Positions 35,472 to 44,589 are shown, counted from the first letter of the stretch. The stretch is DNA of 64,000 bases from Lachnospiraceae bacterium (GCA_021770615.1 JAETQR010000014.1:1-64000), one strand, 5' to 3'. The notes: generated by a model from the sequence alone, not told the origin. Made by a program: numbers and translations.

Positions 35472-36641
35472 ATGAATCAAAACAACTTTGCAGACATCAT
35501 CCCATATGGAGATCTTGGGATCATTGCACTGGAGAGCAGCCGTGAAATCGGAAAAAAAGTAGACGCTTATATTTCATCATGGAGAAACGTGAGCAGAAAC
35601 GATGAGGAATCCATCCACTTTAGCAGTTATAAAAAAGATTCCTATCTTCTGGATGCGGTTTGTCCCCGTTTTGGCTCTGGTGAGGCAAAAGGAATCCTGA
35701 ATGAATCCGTCCGCGGCAAGGATCTCTACATCCTCGTAGACGTATGCAACCACAGCCTGACCTATAAGGTATGTGGCTGGATCAACCGCATGTCGCCGGA
35801 TGACCATTTTCAGGATTTAAAGCGTATGATCGCAGCGGTAAGCGGCAAAGCAAGAAGGATCACTGTTATCATGCCCTTTATGTATGAAAGCCGTCAGCAC
35901 AAAAGAAGCTCGAGAGAGTCTCTTGACTGCGCACTGGCTCTTCAGGAACTTGTGAACATGGGAGTGGACAGTATCGTCACCTTTGACGCGCATGACCCGC
36001 GTGTCCAGAATGCGATTCCTCTAAATACTTTTGAGACCGTACAGCCCACCTATCAGTTCATCAAGGCAATGCTGAAAAATGTACCGGATCTCAAAATGAA
36101 TCCCAAAAATATGATGATCATAAGCCCGGATGAGGGAGCCACCGGACGCGCGATCTATTTTGCCGGTGTAGCGGGTGTCGATATGGGTATGTTCTACAAA
36201 CGCCGTGATTACACAAAAATCGTAGAGGGACGCAACCCAATCGTGGCACACGAATTTCTTGGTGCAGACGTAGCAGGAAAAGATGTTGTCATCATTGATG
36301 ATATGATCTCTTCCGGCGAGAGTATGATCGATGTCGCTACCGAATTAAAACGAAGAAAGGCAAACCGGATTTTCGTTGCTTCTACCTTTGGCCTTTTCAC
36401 AAACGGCCTTGAAAAATTTGATAAAGCATTCAGCAGCGGACTGATTTACCGCCTGATGACGACAAATCTCGTGTATCAGCCAGAAGAGCTCCTGTCAAAA
36501 GAATATTATATCAATGTAGATATGAGTAAATACATCGCCCTTCTGATCAACACTCTGAACCATGATGCTTCGATTGCGGGGCTTCTTGACCCATCAGAAA
36601 GAATCCAGAAAATATTAAAAAAATACGGACAGCTGTCATAG
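35472..36641 (+). CDS. prs: Ribose-phosphate pyrophosphokinase (PRPP synthetase)
   Basis: 389 residues, longer than the usual 315 or so, as in many clostridial forms. It makes PRPP from ribose-5-phosphate and ATP for nucleotide, His and Trp synthesis. FDAHDP at 171-176, SPDEG at 218-222, KRRDY at 243-247 and the PRPP loop DVVIIDDMISSGESM at 271-285 are visible. The regulatory loop region differs from the class I enzyme, so allosteric control may differ. GGAGGAG is close before the ATG. Confidence 0.93.
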   Translation: MNQNNFADIIPYGDLGIIALESSREIGKKVDAYISSWRNVSRNDEESIHFSSYKKDSYLLDAVCPRFGSGEAKGILNESVRGKDLYILVDVCNHSLTYKVCGWINRMSPDDHFQDLKRMIAAVSGKARRITVIMPFMYESRQHKRSSRESLDCALALQELVNMGVDSIVTFDAHDPRVQNAIPLNTFETVQPTYQFIKAMLKNVPDLKMNPKNMMIISPDEGATGRAIYFAGVAGVDMGMFYKRRDYTKIVEGRNPIVAHEFLGADVAGKDVVIIDDMISSGESMIDVATELKRRKANRIFVASTFGLFTNGLEKFDKAFSSGLIYRLMTTNLVYQPEELLSKEYYINVDMSKYIALLINTLNHDASIAGLLDPSERIQKILKKYGQLS

Positions 36642-36660
36642 CTGTCCGTTTCTTACTTTT
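36625..36660 (+). terminator. Terminator overlapping the end of prs
   Basis: ACGGACAGCT (36625) pairs with AGCTGTCCGT (36640); the stop codon lies in the loop and T-rich sequence follows. Confidence 0.85.
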
Positions 36661-36692
36661 TATAGGATCCGATTGCACTTTTTTAAATTAGA

Positions 36693-36717
36693 AAATTTCT
36701 CTATTTGCGGAGTAAAG
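36693..36717 (-). repeat. 25-base exact repeat, copy 2
   Basis: Reverse complement of 28487-28511, 25 of 25 identical. It lies between the convergent prs and penicillin-binding protein genes, next to two small hairpins. Confidence 0.85.
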
Positions 36718-36755
36718 TTTGCCTTTGGCAAACTTGAAAAGAACTTTAGTTCTTT
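36715..36755 (-). terminator. Two hairpins after the penicillin-binding protein gene
   Basis: AAGTTTGCC-TTT-GGCAAACTT (36715-36735) and AAAGAACT-TT-AGTTCTTT (36738-36755). Read leftward they come just after the gene's stop; T-runs are short, so termination is plausible but not certain. Confidence 0.5.
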
Positions 36756-36781
36756 GGTGCCGGATTCTCACGACGCTTTTT

Positions 36782-39118
36782 TTAGGGTTGTACCGCTCCG
36801 CTCTCATCCTGAAACGTCGTATCATCCCCCGAAAAAGTTGTATCATCATTGGAAGTGCTTCCGCCCTCATCAGGACTCGTTCCCGATGGATCATTCGGAA
36901 CCGGATCCACCGGATTCTGGTCTTCCGGAGGATCTGCGACCGGTGTATCATCCTCTGGCGGATCCTCTGGCTCGGGTTCCTTCGTAGCTTTCGGCTTTTT
37001 CGTCTTCTTTGGTTTATCGTCTTCATCGTCATCATCATCTTCGTCTTGTTTCTTCCCGCCAGAATTATTACTTTTATATGAGGAAGAATACGATGGTTTT
37101 GATGAAGAATCATCATCCGGATCTTCTCTGTCTTCATACGGAAAATTCTTTGGTTCAAGATCTGCATGGATCGCATTCATAAAGGTGTTCCATGTCCTTC
37201 CGGGATAAGAGGCTCCCGAAAGCCCCGCTACCGGAGTCGGATTGTCGCACCCGATCCAGATCGCTGTCGTATAATATGGCGTAAATCCGCAAAACCATCC
37301 GTCTTTTTTATCATTAGTCGTACCTGTTTTTCCAGCCGCAGTCATACCATTTTCAAGGGAAAGACCTGCTCCCGTCCCTCTTATCAGAACCCCTTTCAAA
37401 ATATCTACCATCGAATTAGCCGCCTTAGCGTCATAAATGTATTTCTCATCTACATCATCCGCCACGACCGTATTGCCCTCTGCATCCAGGATCTTTACGA
37501 TGCAGGTCGGTTCGCGGTATTTTCCATCATTTTCGATGGTCGCATAAGCAGACGCCATTTCCAACGGACTGCAACCATATGTGAGGCCCCCGAGGGAAGA
37601 GGCATTATAATAATCATTTTTATCAATCTTAGAAAAGCCCATCTCCAACAAATACTGCAATCCAACCGAAGGTGTAAGCTCATCAAAAAGCTGCCATGCG
37701 ATTGTATTTTTAGACTGTTCTACTGCATACCGCAGAGAAATATGACCGGAATATTTTCCATTTGAATTAGAGGGGCCTCCCTCAAACTTATGGTCATTCA
37801 CTGTAGTATCCGGCGTATAATCCCTTTCAAGAGACGGCGTATAAACGATTACCGGTTTTATGCTGCTTCCCGGCTGCCGGAAGGACTGATAAGCGCGGTT
37901 CAGGGTATAGCCACTGGTCTGCTGGCTTCTTCCACCCACGACCGCCACTACCCGCCCGGTATCGTTATCAATACAGACGCCCGCTCCCTGCATCTTATAA
38001 ATACCATTTGTTCCTTTCTCCGTAAAAGCAGAAAGATTTGTATTGATCGCCTGCTGAAGCGCCTTCTGTTTCTTCAGATCAATCGATGTATAAATACGGT
38101 AACCATTGTTCAAAAGCTGTTTCTGCGCCGTCGCATAGGCCTCATCGTACTCCTCTTTGTAAGCGGACTTATCTTTTTCCGAATCCAGGTCATATCGAAA
38201 CTGAAAACCATTTATTTCCATTAGCTTTTTTGTCGCACAATAAGTCACAAAGGTCTGTATATAATTTCTTTTGACCGGCTCCGTAATATTGAGTTCGATC
38301 TCCTCATTAACCGCCACATCATACTCTTCCCGCGTGATCACCTTGTCTTCCAACATCTGGTCAAGAATACGGTTCCTTCTTTTGAGCGTATTCTCCTTTT
38401 TCTCGATCGGATCATACAATGTCGGGTTATTCGGAATCGCACACAGGAAACAGAGCTGGGAAAGACTTAAGTCTTTACAACTGGAACTGAAGTAGCCTTT
38501 CGCTGCCGCCTCGATTCCATAATACCCATTCGAAAAATAAATACTATTGAGATAAAATTCCAGAATCTGATCCTTATTGTATTTTTTTTCAATCTCCATC
38601 GCAATAAAAATCTCTTTTATTTTACGCTCATAGGTTTTTTCCGTATTGAGAAATATACCACGGGCAAGCTGCTGCGTGATCGTACTCGCCCCCTGGGTGA
38701 TCTCACCTTTATTCTGGATCTGCACCCACACAGCACGCACGATACCTTCTGCATCAATTCCATTATGGGAATAAAATTTCTTATCCTCTGTGACGATAAA
38801 AGCATCTTTTACATACTGTGGTATCTCATCGATCGGAAGATAGTAAGAATCTTTATCTCCCTTTAACACAGCTATCTGCTTTCCTTTTGAATTGTAAGCG
38901 ATCGTCGTCTCCGATTCCCGGAACGTCTCCTCCGTAGAATTTTTTATGAGCTGGATCGCTTCATCCTGCATTCTGAAAATGTCCCGTCCATATTTTACAT
39001 AAAACACGATACCTGCCACAAGAATCACGACAAGCATCAGTAAAATAAATATTTTAAATCCAAACCAGAATTTAGGATGCTTTTTCTGCCTTTTCTTTTT
39101 TACCTTTTTTCCAGCCAT
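36782..39118 (-). CDS. ponA: Class A penicillin-binding protein (PBP1A type)
   Basis: 778 residues. A basic cytoplasmic start (lysine-rich to about 16), one membrane helix (about 20-42), then a GT51 glycosyltransferase with TEDKKFYSHNGID near 108-120 and STITQQLAR near 144-152. The transpeptidase has PGSSIKP (catalytic Ser, near 425), SKN near 470 and KTGT near 605. The last 110 or so residues are Ser/Asp/Lys/Pro-rich and probably disordered outside the membrane. It polymerises and crosslinks peptidoglycan. The start follows an ORF-free 60-base gap from the CgeB-like gene. Confidence 0.95.
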   Translation of the reverse strand: MAGKKVKKKRQKKHPKFWFGFKIFILLMLVVILVAGIVFYVKYGRDIFRMQDEAIQLIKNSTEETFRESETTIAYNSKGKQIAVLKGDKDSYYLPIDEIPQYVKDAFIVTEDKKFYSHNGIDAEGIVRAVWVQIQNKGEITQGASTITQQLARGIFLNTEKTYERKIKEIFIAMEIEKKYNKDQILEFYLNSIYFSNGYYGIEAAAKGYFSSSCKDLSLSQLCFLCAIPNNPTLYDPIEKKENTLKRRNRILDQMLEDKVITREEYDVAVNEEIELNITEPVKRNYIQTFVTYCATKKLMEINGFQFRYDLDSEKDKSAYKEEYDEAYATAQKQLLNNGYRIYTSIDLKKQKALQQAINTNLSAFTEKGTNGIYKMQGAGVCIDNDTGRVVAVVGGRSQQTSGYTLNRAYQSFRQPGSSIKPVIVYTPSLERDYTPDTTVNDHKFEGGPSNSNGKYSGHISLRYAVEQSKNTIAWQLFDELTPSVGLQYLLEMGFSKIDKNDYYNASSLGGLTYGCSPLEMASAYATIENDGKYREPTCIVKILDAEGNTVVADDVDEKYIYDAKAANSMVDILKGVLIRGTGAGLSLENGMTAAGKTGTTNDKKDGWFCGFTPYYTTAIWIGCDNPTPVAGLSGASYPGRTWNTFMNAIHADLEPKNFPYEDREDPDDDSSSKPSYSSSYKSNNSGGKKQDEDDDDDEDDKPKKTKKPKATKEPEPEDPPEDDTPVADPPEDQNPVDPVPNDPSGTSPDEGGSTSNDDTTFSGDDTTFQDESGAVQP

Positions 39119-39177
39119 AACACTCTCCTAATCTAAATGGATCTTCGTTTTTTTGCATACGAGTATTTTAACACAAT

Positions 39178-40380
39178 TTACTGCATCTTGCAAAGAATTT
39201 CTGAATGCAGGAATCGTGCCCTGTCTGCCCATGTATGCCCCTTCGCCGCCCGGTTGTATCCATTCTTCACGATATACTCCCATTTTTCCCTGTTTTCAAG
39301 AATTTCCCGGATCTTGCCGGGAAGTTTTTCCAGTTCCGCCAGATCATACCTGATATAATCCTTCCCATCTGCCAGGATCTCATCCAGGTATTTTGAACCA
39401 TCGCTGGCACAAACGGCACCATTTAACATAGAATTAAAAACCCTGTCATGCGCCCCGTCTTTAAACCAGGGCATTACATTCAATGATATCTTTGCCCGGC
39501 TGATCTGCTGAAGGCATCCCAGCGAATCCAAAACATTTCCATTTATGATATTTTCCGGATGCCTGCACGGAAGTTCTTTCCAGCCTGAGCCAAAACAATG
39601 CACTTTGAGACCACTGTCCACAAGTGTCTTAACCACCTCTGCCCGAAAATAATGTCTCACATACAGATCAATAAAAATCATATTAGGCATCACATCTTTG
39701 ATCCCCGCTTCACTGATATCTTCCACATCCCGGGTGAGGTGCTCCATGATCGCCGCATCCATCGACTTCCATGGATGTTCTTTCAGATCAGCGATAATAT
39801 CATTATAAAACGCCGCATACTCCGGCCCATGGCGGTTGATCGCTTCCTCAAAAATAGTGGGCGGGTTATAATTTCCTGTAAATACGATATCATATTCACG
39901 GTCTTTCCATCCCGGTATTTTCTTCTTTTCCCAGATCCCGGTTCCCCCAAGAGGCATAAACGGCCCACGTTTTATCCCTGGGAAAAAACGTTTCAGATAA
40001 GCCTCGTGTTCCCGGTCGATCGAGATCTGTATATAATTTTTTGGCAGATACGGAAGGAACTTATGATAATAAAAGGGGTGGTCGACAACAATGTTCAAAA
40101 ACAAAACATCTCTTGCATCAAAAAAGGAAACTCCGTCCGAATCAATAAAATAATCCTCCCCGGAGCAGCCATCAAAATTAAAGCTGACCGCCGCTGTAAC
40201 ACCCGGTTCACAAAACCAGATCAGATCGCTCAGGCTTCTGTATTCTTTACACTGGTCAAAATAGAACACCTCATACCCCAGGAGTTCAAACGTCTTTCCC
40301 ATCTGTTCTGAAAAAAACCAAAGTGTCTCAATCCCTTTCGTAAACAAAATAATCTTTTTTATCAAGCTGTATACCCCCAT
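39178..40380 (-). CDS. CgeB-like glycosyltransferase family protein
   Basis: 400 residues of a GT-B type fold related to CgeB/DUF3880 proteins. The N-terminal half binds the acceptor side; the C-terminal half has MPWFKDGAHDRVFNSMLNGA and a conserved DGKDYIRYD stretch typical of the Glyco_trans_1_2 family. Such enzymes in motile clostridia often lie next to flagellar genes and modify flagellin or spore surface; here the divergent neighbour has a sigma-D promoter. The role in glycosylating flagella is inference. AGGAG is 12 bases before the ATG; a TTG five codons later with GGGGG upstream is an alternative start. Confidence 0.78.
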   Translation of the reverse strand: MGVYSLIKKIILFTKGIETLWFFSEQMGKTFELLGYEVFYFDQCKEYRSLSDLIWFCEPGVTAAVSFNFDGCSGEDYFIDSDGVSFFDARDVLFLNIVVDHPFYYHKFLPYLPKNYIQISIDREHEAYLKRFFPGIKRGPFMPLGGTGIWEKKKIPGWKDREYDIVFTGNYNPPTIFEEAINRHGPEYAAFYNDIIADLKEHPWKSMDAAIMEHLTRDVEDISEAGIKDVMPNMIFIDLYVRHYFRAEVVKTLVDSGLKVHCFGSGWKELPCRHPENIINGNVLDSLGCLQQISRAKISLNVMPWFKDGAHDRVFNSMLNGAVCASDGSKYLDEILADGKDYIRYDLAELEKLPGKIREILENREKWEYIVKNGYNRAAKGHTWADRARFLHSEILCKMQ

Positions 40381-40434
40381 TATATGATTTTTCTCCTGCT
40401 TTTATCTTACCTCGAAATTTCGTCAATCTCAAGG

Positions 40435-40461
40435 TAAAGTTTTCCGGATTTATTCCGATAT
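40435..40461 (+). promoter_or_regulatory. Sigma-D (flagellar) promoter
   Basis: TAAA, 15-base spacer, TCCGATAT, one base off the Bacillus SigD -10 GCCGATAT. It lies 53 bases before the ATG of the unknown gene at 40514. Confidence 0.75.
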
Positions 40462-40513
40462 ATATGTTAGATAAAGATTCGTATCCATATTTTTAAACCA
40501 AGGAGGGGAAAAA

Positions 40514-41134
40514 ATGAGTATTAATGCAATTTCAAATTCTCAGGCTGCTACATACAGTCAGACTCCGTCTACTACGACAAAGACAGAGGATAAAAAGCAG
40601 TCAGAAGCAGTTTCATCTGCTGAAAAAACAGGCGTCGTTTATGAGCCTTCAAACGCTAAGGATAGCACGGATGCTGATTCTAAAGTTAAGGATTACTCAA
40701 GTGTTGTAAAAAAACTGAAATCAGGGCTGAGTGCAAAAAACCAGCAGCTTCAGAATCTGGTTGACCAGCTTTTAAGTAAGCAGGCAAAAAAATATACTTC
40801 ACTGTCACAGTTATTCACTGACATTAAAAATGGTAACGTAAGTGTAGATCCAAGCGTCGTATCACAGGCTCAGAAGGACATCGCTGACGATGGTTACTGG
40901 GGCGTTGAGCAGACCAGTGACAGAATGGTATCCATGGCTCAGGCACTGAGCGAAGGAGATCCGGAAAAGGCTGATAAGATGATCGCAGCGATCAAAAAAG
41001 GTTATGATCAGGCTGCAAAAGCATGGGGCGGTGAACTCCCTGACATCTGTCAGAGAACAGTTGACTCTACTATAAAGAAACTTGAGAGTTGGCGTGACGG
41101 TCTTTCCACGGCAGAGACAGCACCAGATAAATGA
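40514..41134 (+). CDS. Unknown protein of the flagellar regulon
   Basis: 206 residues, soluble, no signal peptide or membrane helix. The first 70 residues are Ser/Thr/Lys-rich and low complexity, as in secreted flagellar axial proteins; residues 70-200 are helical, with VVKKLKSGLSAKNQQLQNLV and a Trp-containing YWGVEQTSDRMVSM region. I do not recognise the family. A strong AGGAGGGG site, a sigma-D promoter and its own terminator make it a monocistronic flagellar-class gene; export by the flagellar apparatus or a regulatory role are both possible. Confidence 0.75.
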   Translation: MSINAISNSQAATYSQTPSTTTKTEDKKQSEAVSSAEKTGVVYEPSNAKDSTDADSKVKDYSSVVKKLKSGLSAKNQQLQNLVDQLLSKQAKKYTSLSQLFTDIKNGNVSVDPSVVSQAQKDIADDGYWGVEQTSDRMVSMAQALSEGDPEKADKMIAAIKKGYDQAAKAWGGELPDICQRTVDSTIKKLESWRDGLSTAETAPDK

Positions 41135-41171
41135 TCAGCCATACAAGACACATTTATCAAGTAGTTTTATA

Positions 41172-41203
41172 AAGAGACCAGCCGGTATTCCGGTTGGTCT
41201 CTT
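41172..41203 (+). terminator. Terminator of the sigma-D gene
   Basis: AAGAGACCA pairs with TGGTCTCTT, with CCGG-TATT-CCGG inside, followed by TATTTT. Confidence 0.85.
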
Positions 41204-41232
41204 ATTTTGGCAGGACATCCTTAATAATAAGT

Positions 41233-41712
41233 CTACAACTCCAGCATCCCTCCATTTTCTTTCAACCACTTCTTCCTCTCCCGGTATTCCGGCATCACAC
41301 TCCCTACCATGTCCCAAAACTCCCTGCTGTGGTTCATATGGGTCAGATGGCAAAGTTCATGCACCACTACATAATCGAGTACCTCCGGCGGCGCCATCAC
41401 AAGCCGCCAGTTAAAGTTCAGATTGCGCAGGCTGCTGCAACTCCCCCAGCGGGTTTTCTGATCCCGGATATGGATCTGGTTGACCCGTCCCCCTGTAATC
41501 TGCTGATAATGCATAACCCTGACAGGGAATATCATATGAGCCTGTTTGATATACCATGCCTCAAGTCCCTCCCTTAAAAAATCCACCTCTGTCCCCGGCG
41601 TATGGAGCACCATAATGTCCCCATCAAGTTCCACCCTTACACGCCTTCGGTTTGTATCCTTGTCCAAACGGATCTCATACCAGTTTCCCCGGTATCGTAT
41701 TTTCTCTTCCAT
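41233..41712 (-). CDS. YgjP-type zinc metallopeptidase (DUF45)
   Basis: About 159 residues. The zinc motif HELCHLTHMNHSREFW is near the C-terminus, and the WGSCSS block before it matches YgjP/WLM-type peptidases of the DUF45 family. Their substrates are poorly known; it is likely a cytoplasmic enzyme. It starts at ATG 41712, six bases past the LuxR gene's stop, with GAGAG upstream; a GTG at 41721 overlapping that stop is an alternative. The two genes are probably coupled. Confidence 0.88.
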   Translation of the reverse strand: MEEKIRYRGNWYEIRLDKDTNRRRVRVELDGDIMVLHTPGTEVDFLREGLEAWYIKQAHMIFPVRVMHYQQITGGRVNQIHIRDQKTRWGSCSSLRNLNFNWRLVMAPPEVLDYVVVHELCHLTHMNHSREFWDMVGSVMPEYRERKKWLKENGGMLEL

Positions 41713-41717
41713 ACTGA

Positions 41718-42467
41718 TCACTCTCTTTCGCGTATCATCTTAAACATCTGTACACGATTTTTTATACCGAGCTTCCGGTAAATATTAAGTACATGTTTCT
41801 TTAACGTATTAATGCTGATCACAAGCTTTTCACAGATTGCTTCATTATCGCATCCCGCCAGTAAAAGCCTCAGGATCGTTTGCTCCCTCTTTGTCAGATC
41901 ATATTTTCTGACAGCCTCACTGACTGTAATCTTTTCCATTCCCTCCATCTGTTCGTGGACAGAAATACTCAGGCGGTACGTCATATGTTCTTTCAGAAGA
42001 TTAAGAAGAAAGATATCATCACTGCTAAAATCATCTCTTCCAACCGTCCGGTAAAAGGTTGTGATCCCGAGACACTGTTTTTCTCCACAAACAACCATAT
42101 GAAGCGCGTATTCCCAATTATTAGGGATGTATACTTTCTTATAATATTCACTCCGGATCTTCTCCGTCTCCGGGATGATATCCGTCTCCCTGCACACGAT
42201 GCCCTTCCCACTGTACAAAATCCTTCTGCCATGACTGGTTTCGTCATATCCCATACAGCGTCTGTCATCACAGTTAAAGGTCACAGGTTTTTCCAGTCTC
42301 CCCTGTCCCTCCCGTCCTGCAAGGTAAAAATCCGCACTGTCAAAATCAATAAGGAACTTCATCTGTTCCAGAAATCCCTGCCGCATAGCAGTCAGATCTT
42401 CTGTCGTATATATTTTATATATGATGTTATTTAAGATCATCCAGTCCTTTGTCCTCAATTCCTTCAT
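41718..42467 (-). CDS. LuxR-family regulator with GAF-like sensor domain
   Basis: About 249 residues. The first 165 form a GAF-like alpha/beta sensor region with several cysteines (CDDRRCMGY, IVCRETD, VVCGEKQC), possibly redox or ligand sensing. The last 60 are a LuxR helix-turn-helix (LTKREQTILRLLLAG, then LVISINTLKKHVLNIYRKLG). I start at ATG 42467 with GGAAGAGG 9 bases upstream. Target genes are unknown; the coupled YgjP gene is one candidate. Confidence 0.82.
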   Translation of the reverse strand: MKELRTKDWMILNNIIYKIYTTEDLTAMRQGFLEQMKFLIDFDSADFYLAGREGQGRLEKPVTFNCDDRRCMGYDETSHGRRILYSGKGIVCRETDIIPETEKIRSEYYKKVYIPNNWEYALHMVVCGEKQCLGITTFYRTVGRDDFSSDDIFLLNLLKEHMTYRLSISVHEQMEGMEKITVSEAVRKYDLTKREQTILRLLLAGCDNEAICEKLVISINTLKKHVLNIYRKLGIKNRVQMFKMIRERE

Positions 42468-42618
42468 CGAACGCACCCTCTTCCCGGCGATTCCGCCACC
42501 TGTACGGTTTTATTTTAACACAGAACTGCCGTTTTTGGCAAAAATAATTGCCGCTTAAGCCATGATGCGGACGGATGCGCCAATCTGGCTGTACATTGAT
42601 CCAAACCGTACACGATCA

Positions 42619-42650
42619 AGAGAGCTGAATCCCGCCGGAACAGCTCTCTT
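42619..42650. other. Orphan hairpin in the 42.5-42.7 kb gap
   Basis: AAGAGAGCTG pairs with CAGCTCTCTT around a 12-base loop. No clear gene precedes it on either strand and T-runs are short. A 31-codon frame on the + strand (42562-42657) spans it but lacks a ribosome site. Confidence 0.45.
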
Positions 42651-42748
42651 TGTCTGATATTCAGTTGTTCCCATATCCACCCGCCATTACCATGAGCTTT
42701 ATTCCACCGTATATTTGCACCTTAGTTACACATGGACGGTCATACGCT

Positions 42749-42964
42749 TCAGGAAAAATCTTTCTCATTTACTTTGTCAAAGCAAATACCTGTGATCTTT
42801 CCGTTATCATCACTTACATAGTCAAGCATGTAAACCGGTTCTTCAAGTACATAAGAAAATTTTTCAGGATCTACGTAATTACATTCCCTGCCCTCAATCT
42901 GTACCTTGAGTCCCTGTTTCACAGCTCTCTTAAGCTCATCCTGGAGCCATGAAGCTTTTCTCAT
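42749..42964 (-). CDS. Small conserved-looking protein of unknown function
   Basis: 71 residues, soluble, charged. The N-terminal helix (MRKASWLQDELKRAVKQGLK) is followed by beta-type sequence (VQIEGRECNYVD, EEPVYMLDYVSDD). A strong AGGAGGGATATA site directly before the ATG makes expression very likely. No family recognised. It stands alone between intergenic regions. Confidence 0.7.
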   Translation of the reverse strand: MRKASWLQDELKRAVKQGLKVQIEGRECNYVDPEKFSYVLEEPVYMLDYVSDDNGKITGICFDKVNEKDFS

Positions 42965-43367
42965 TATATCCCTCCTGTGTCAATACTGCATCAAAAAGGA
43001 AGTGTGCACCGTGACGTAAAATTCCATTCCTTTGCGTTATTCAGATAAAAAATATTCATTTATATCAGATTCATTGTTTTTTAATATTTGTTGTTGAAAA
43101 TTGAGCGACTCTGCTACTTAGAAAAATAGATCGTTATTCCGGAAAGATATCAGATGAAATCTTATCTGCTCCAAATCTATCACATTCCCCCCTTCATGAA
43201 TATTTTCTATCTTAGTATATATTATAATATCGGTACATCGTAAAAATCAAGTGTCGTTTATACGCAAAAGTTGTCGTTTGGACGTGAAAAATGTCATTGA
43301 CCCACCAAAATCAGCCTGGCTTTAGAAAACTCTTCATAATTTTCCATTATTTTTTCGCTCTAACGTG
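42965..43367. other. Intergenic region between the 71-residue gene and mecA
   Basis: About 400 AT-rich bases without an open frame I believe in. A TATA-rich tract lies near 43215-43235, and the mecA promoter begins at 43368. Confidence 0.5.
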
Positions 43368-43396
43368 TTGACTTTATTTGTGTAATAATTTATACT
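43368..43396 (+). promoter_or_regulatory. mecA promoter
   Basis: TTGACT, 17-base spacer, TATACT, 41 bases before the GTG start. Confidence 0.75.
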
Positions 43397-43436
43397 TTTC
43401 ATACACTAGCAAATAATTCGGAAAGGAAGTGGGCTT

Positions 43437-44255
43437 GTGAAGATCGAACGCATTAATGACAATCAGATTCGCTGCACCCTCAGCAAACGCGATTTAATTG
43501 AACGTCATTTAAGGATCAGTGAGTTGGCATATGGCTCTGACAAAGCAAAAGAGCTTTTTCGTGATATGATGGAACAGGCAAACATGGATTTCGGATTTGA
43601 AGCAGATGATATTCCTCTTATGATCGAGGCAATCCCAACCTCAAAAGAATCGATTGTCCTCGTTATTACAAAAGTAGAGGATCCTGAAGAATTTGAAGAA
43701 AAATTTTCCAAATTTGGAAACCTTTCAAATAAATATGATGAATCCGAAGAAATTGAAGAATATTATGAAGATAACCCTGAGGAAAATCTGGAAGAAGAAT
43801 ACGAGGGAGACCTGATCAACTGCTTTGAACAATTAAACGAAATCATTGAAAGCGCTTCAGAATCAGATCATGAAGGTTCAGAATTTGTTCCTTTACATGA
43901 AATTCTGAAAAAAGGGAAAAAATCCAGGGAAAAGATCCAAACAAAGAAAAAATCTGTTTTAAACGACTTTGCAAGACTTTACTCTTTTTCCTCATTAAAC
44001 TTTATTGTTGATGCTTCAAAAGCTGTATACCGGATTTATTCCGGAAAAAACAGTGTGTGGAAAGACGAGGTAAGCAGCCGCTACTATCTGCTCCTTACCA
44101 GAAATGAAAACAAATCCTCCTTTAACAGGATCTGTTCCATTATCAATGAATTTGGAAAAAAGGAAACTCTGACCTATGCTACACAGGATTTCTTTAATGA
44201 GCACTATAAATTGATCATCAAGGATGATGCAATCACCAAATTATCCATGCTTTGA
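43437..44255 (+). CDS. mecA: Adaptor protein MecA
   Basis: 272 residues starting with GTG. The N-terminal domain (MKIERINDNQIRCTLSKRDL, then KAKELFRDMMEQA) is the substrate-binding half, an acidic linker (about 100-140, many Glu/Asp) follows, and the C-terminal domain (about 175-272, FARLYSFSSLNFIVDASKAV) is the ClpC-binding half. MecA hands substrates to ClpCP and regulates competence and development. It has its own promoter and terminator. Confidence 0.92.
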   Translation: MKIERINDNQIRCTLSKRDLIERHLRISELAYGSDKAKELFRDMMEQANMDFGFEADDIPLMIEAIPTSKESIVLVITKVEDPEEFEEKFSKFGNLSNKYDESEEIEEYYEDNPEENLEEEYEGDLINCFEQLNEIIESASESDHEGSEFVPLHEILKKGKKSREKIQTKKKSVLNDFARLYSFSSLNFIVDASKAVYRIYSGKNSVWKDEVSSRYYLLLTRNENKSSFNRICSIINEFGKKETLTYATQDFFNEHYKLIIKDDAITKLSML

Positions 44256-44276
44256 AAAGACCGTTTTAAAAACAGC

Positions 44277-44323
44277 ACAAAAACCAGTTCTTCTGTTTCC
44301 AGAAAGAACTGGTTTTTGTGTTG
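44277..44323 (+). terminator. Bidirectional terminator between mecA and the DUF1858 gene
   Basis: CACAAAAACCAGTTCTT pairs with AAGAACTGGTTTTTGTG around an 11-base loop; T-runs on the + strand and As before it suit both converging genes. Confidence 0.88.
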
Positions 44324-44341
44324 TTGATCCACAACAATAAG

Positions 44342-44551
44342 TTATGCATTTGCCTTTGTCGTTAAATACTCATTTATTTTAGATACTAGTTCATCACAGT
44401 CCAAACCGTGAACCATAGCAGCTTCTTCCAGACTCTCATTCTGGGAAGCGGGACAGCCCACACAATGCATTCCTGATGCCATAAGAATTGCTGCGATCGT
44501 CTGATCCTTTGTAAGGATTTCCCCGATCAGCATGTCCTTCGTAACTTCCAT
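44342..44551 (-). CDS. DUF1858 hybrid-cluster-associated redox disulfide protein
   Basis: About 69 residues starting MEVTKDM, with AAAGGAGG upstream; the longer frame to 44584 overlaps that site. [20 protein letters not shown] then [18 protein letters not shown] is the DUF1858 core with its CVGC pair (and the Pro-Ala after it), found in anaerobes beside hybrid-cluster or nitrosative stress proteins. It is probably a small thiol redox protein. It is transcribed from a near-consensus promoter, divergent from the ferredoxin gene. Confidence 0.88.
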   Translation of the reverse strand: MEVTKDMLIGEILTKDQTIAAILMASGMHCVGCPASQNESLEEAAMVHGLDCDELVSKINEYLTTKANA

Positions 44552-44589
44552 AGTCCCAAATCCTCCTTTCAAAAACAGTACCAACTTCG

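Noticed and set aside
36849..37208. A Ser/Gly-rich 119-codon frame on the + strand
   Set aside because: It is the complement of the acidic, repetitive tail of the penicillin-binding protein.
42562..42657. A 31-codon frame containing an orphan hairpin
   Set aside because: No ribosome site, no promoter and no recognisable sequence; treated as non-coding.
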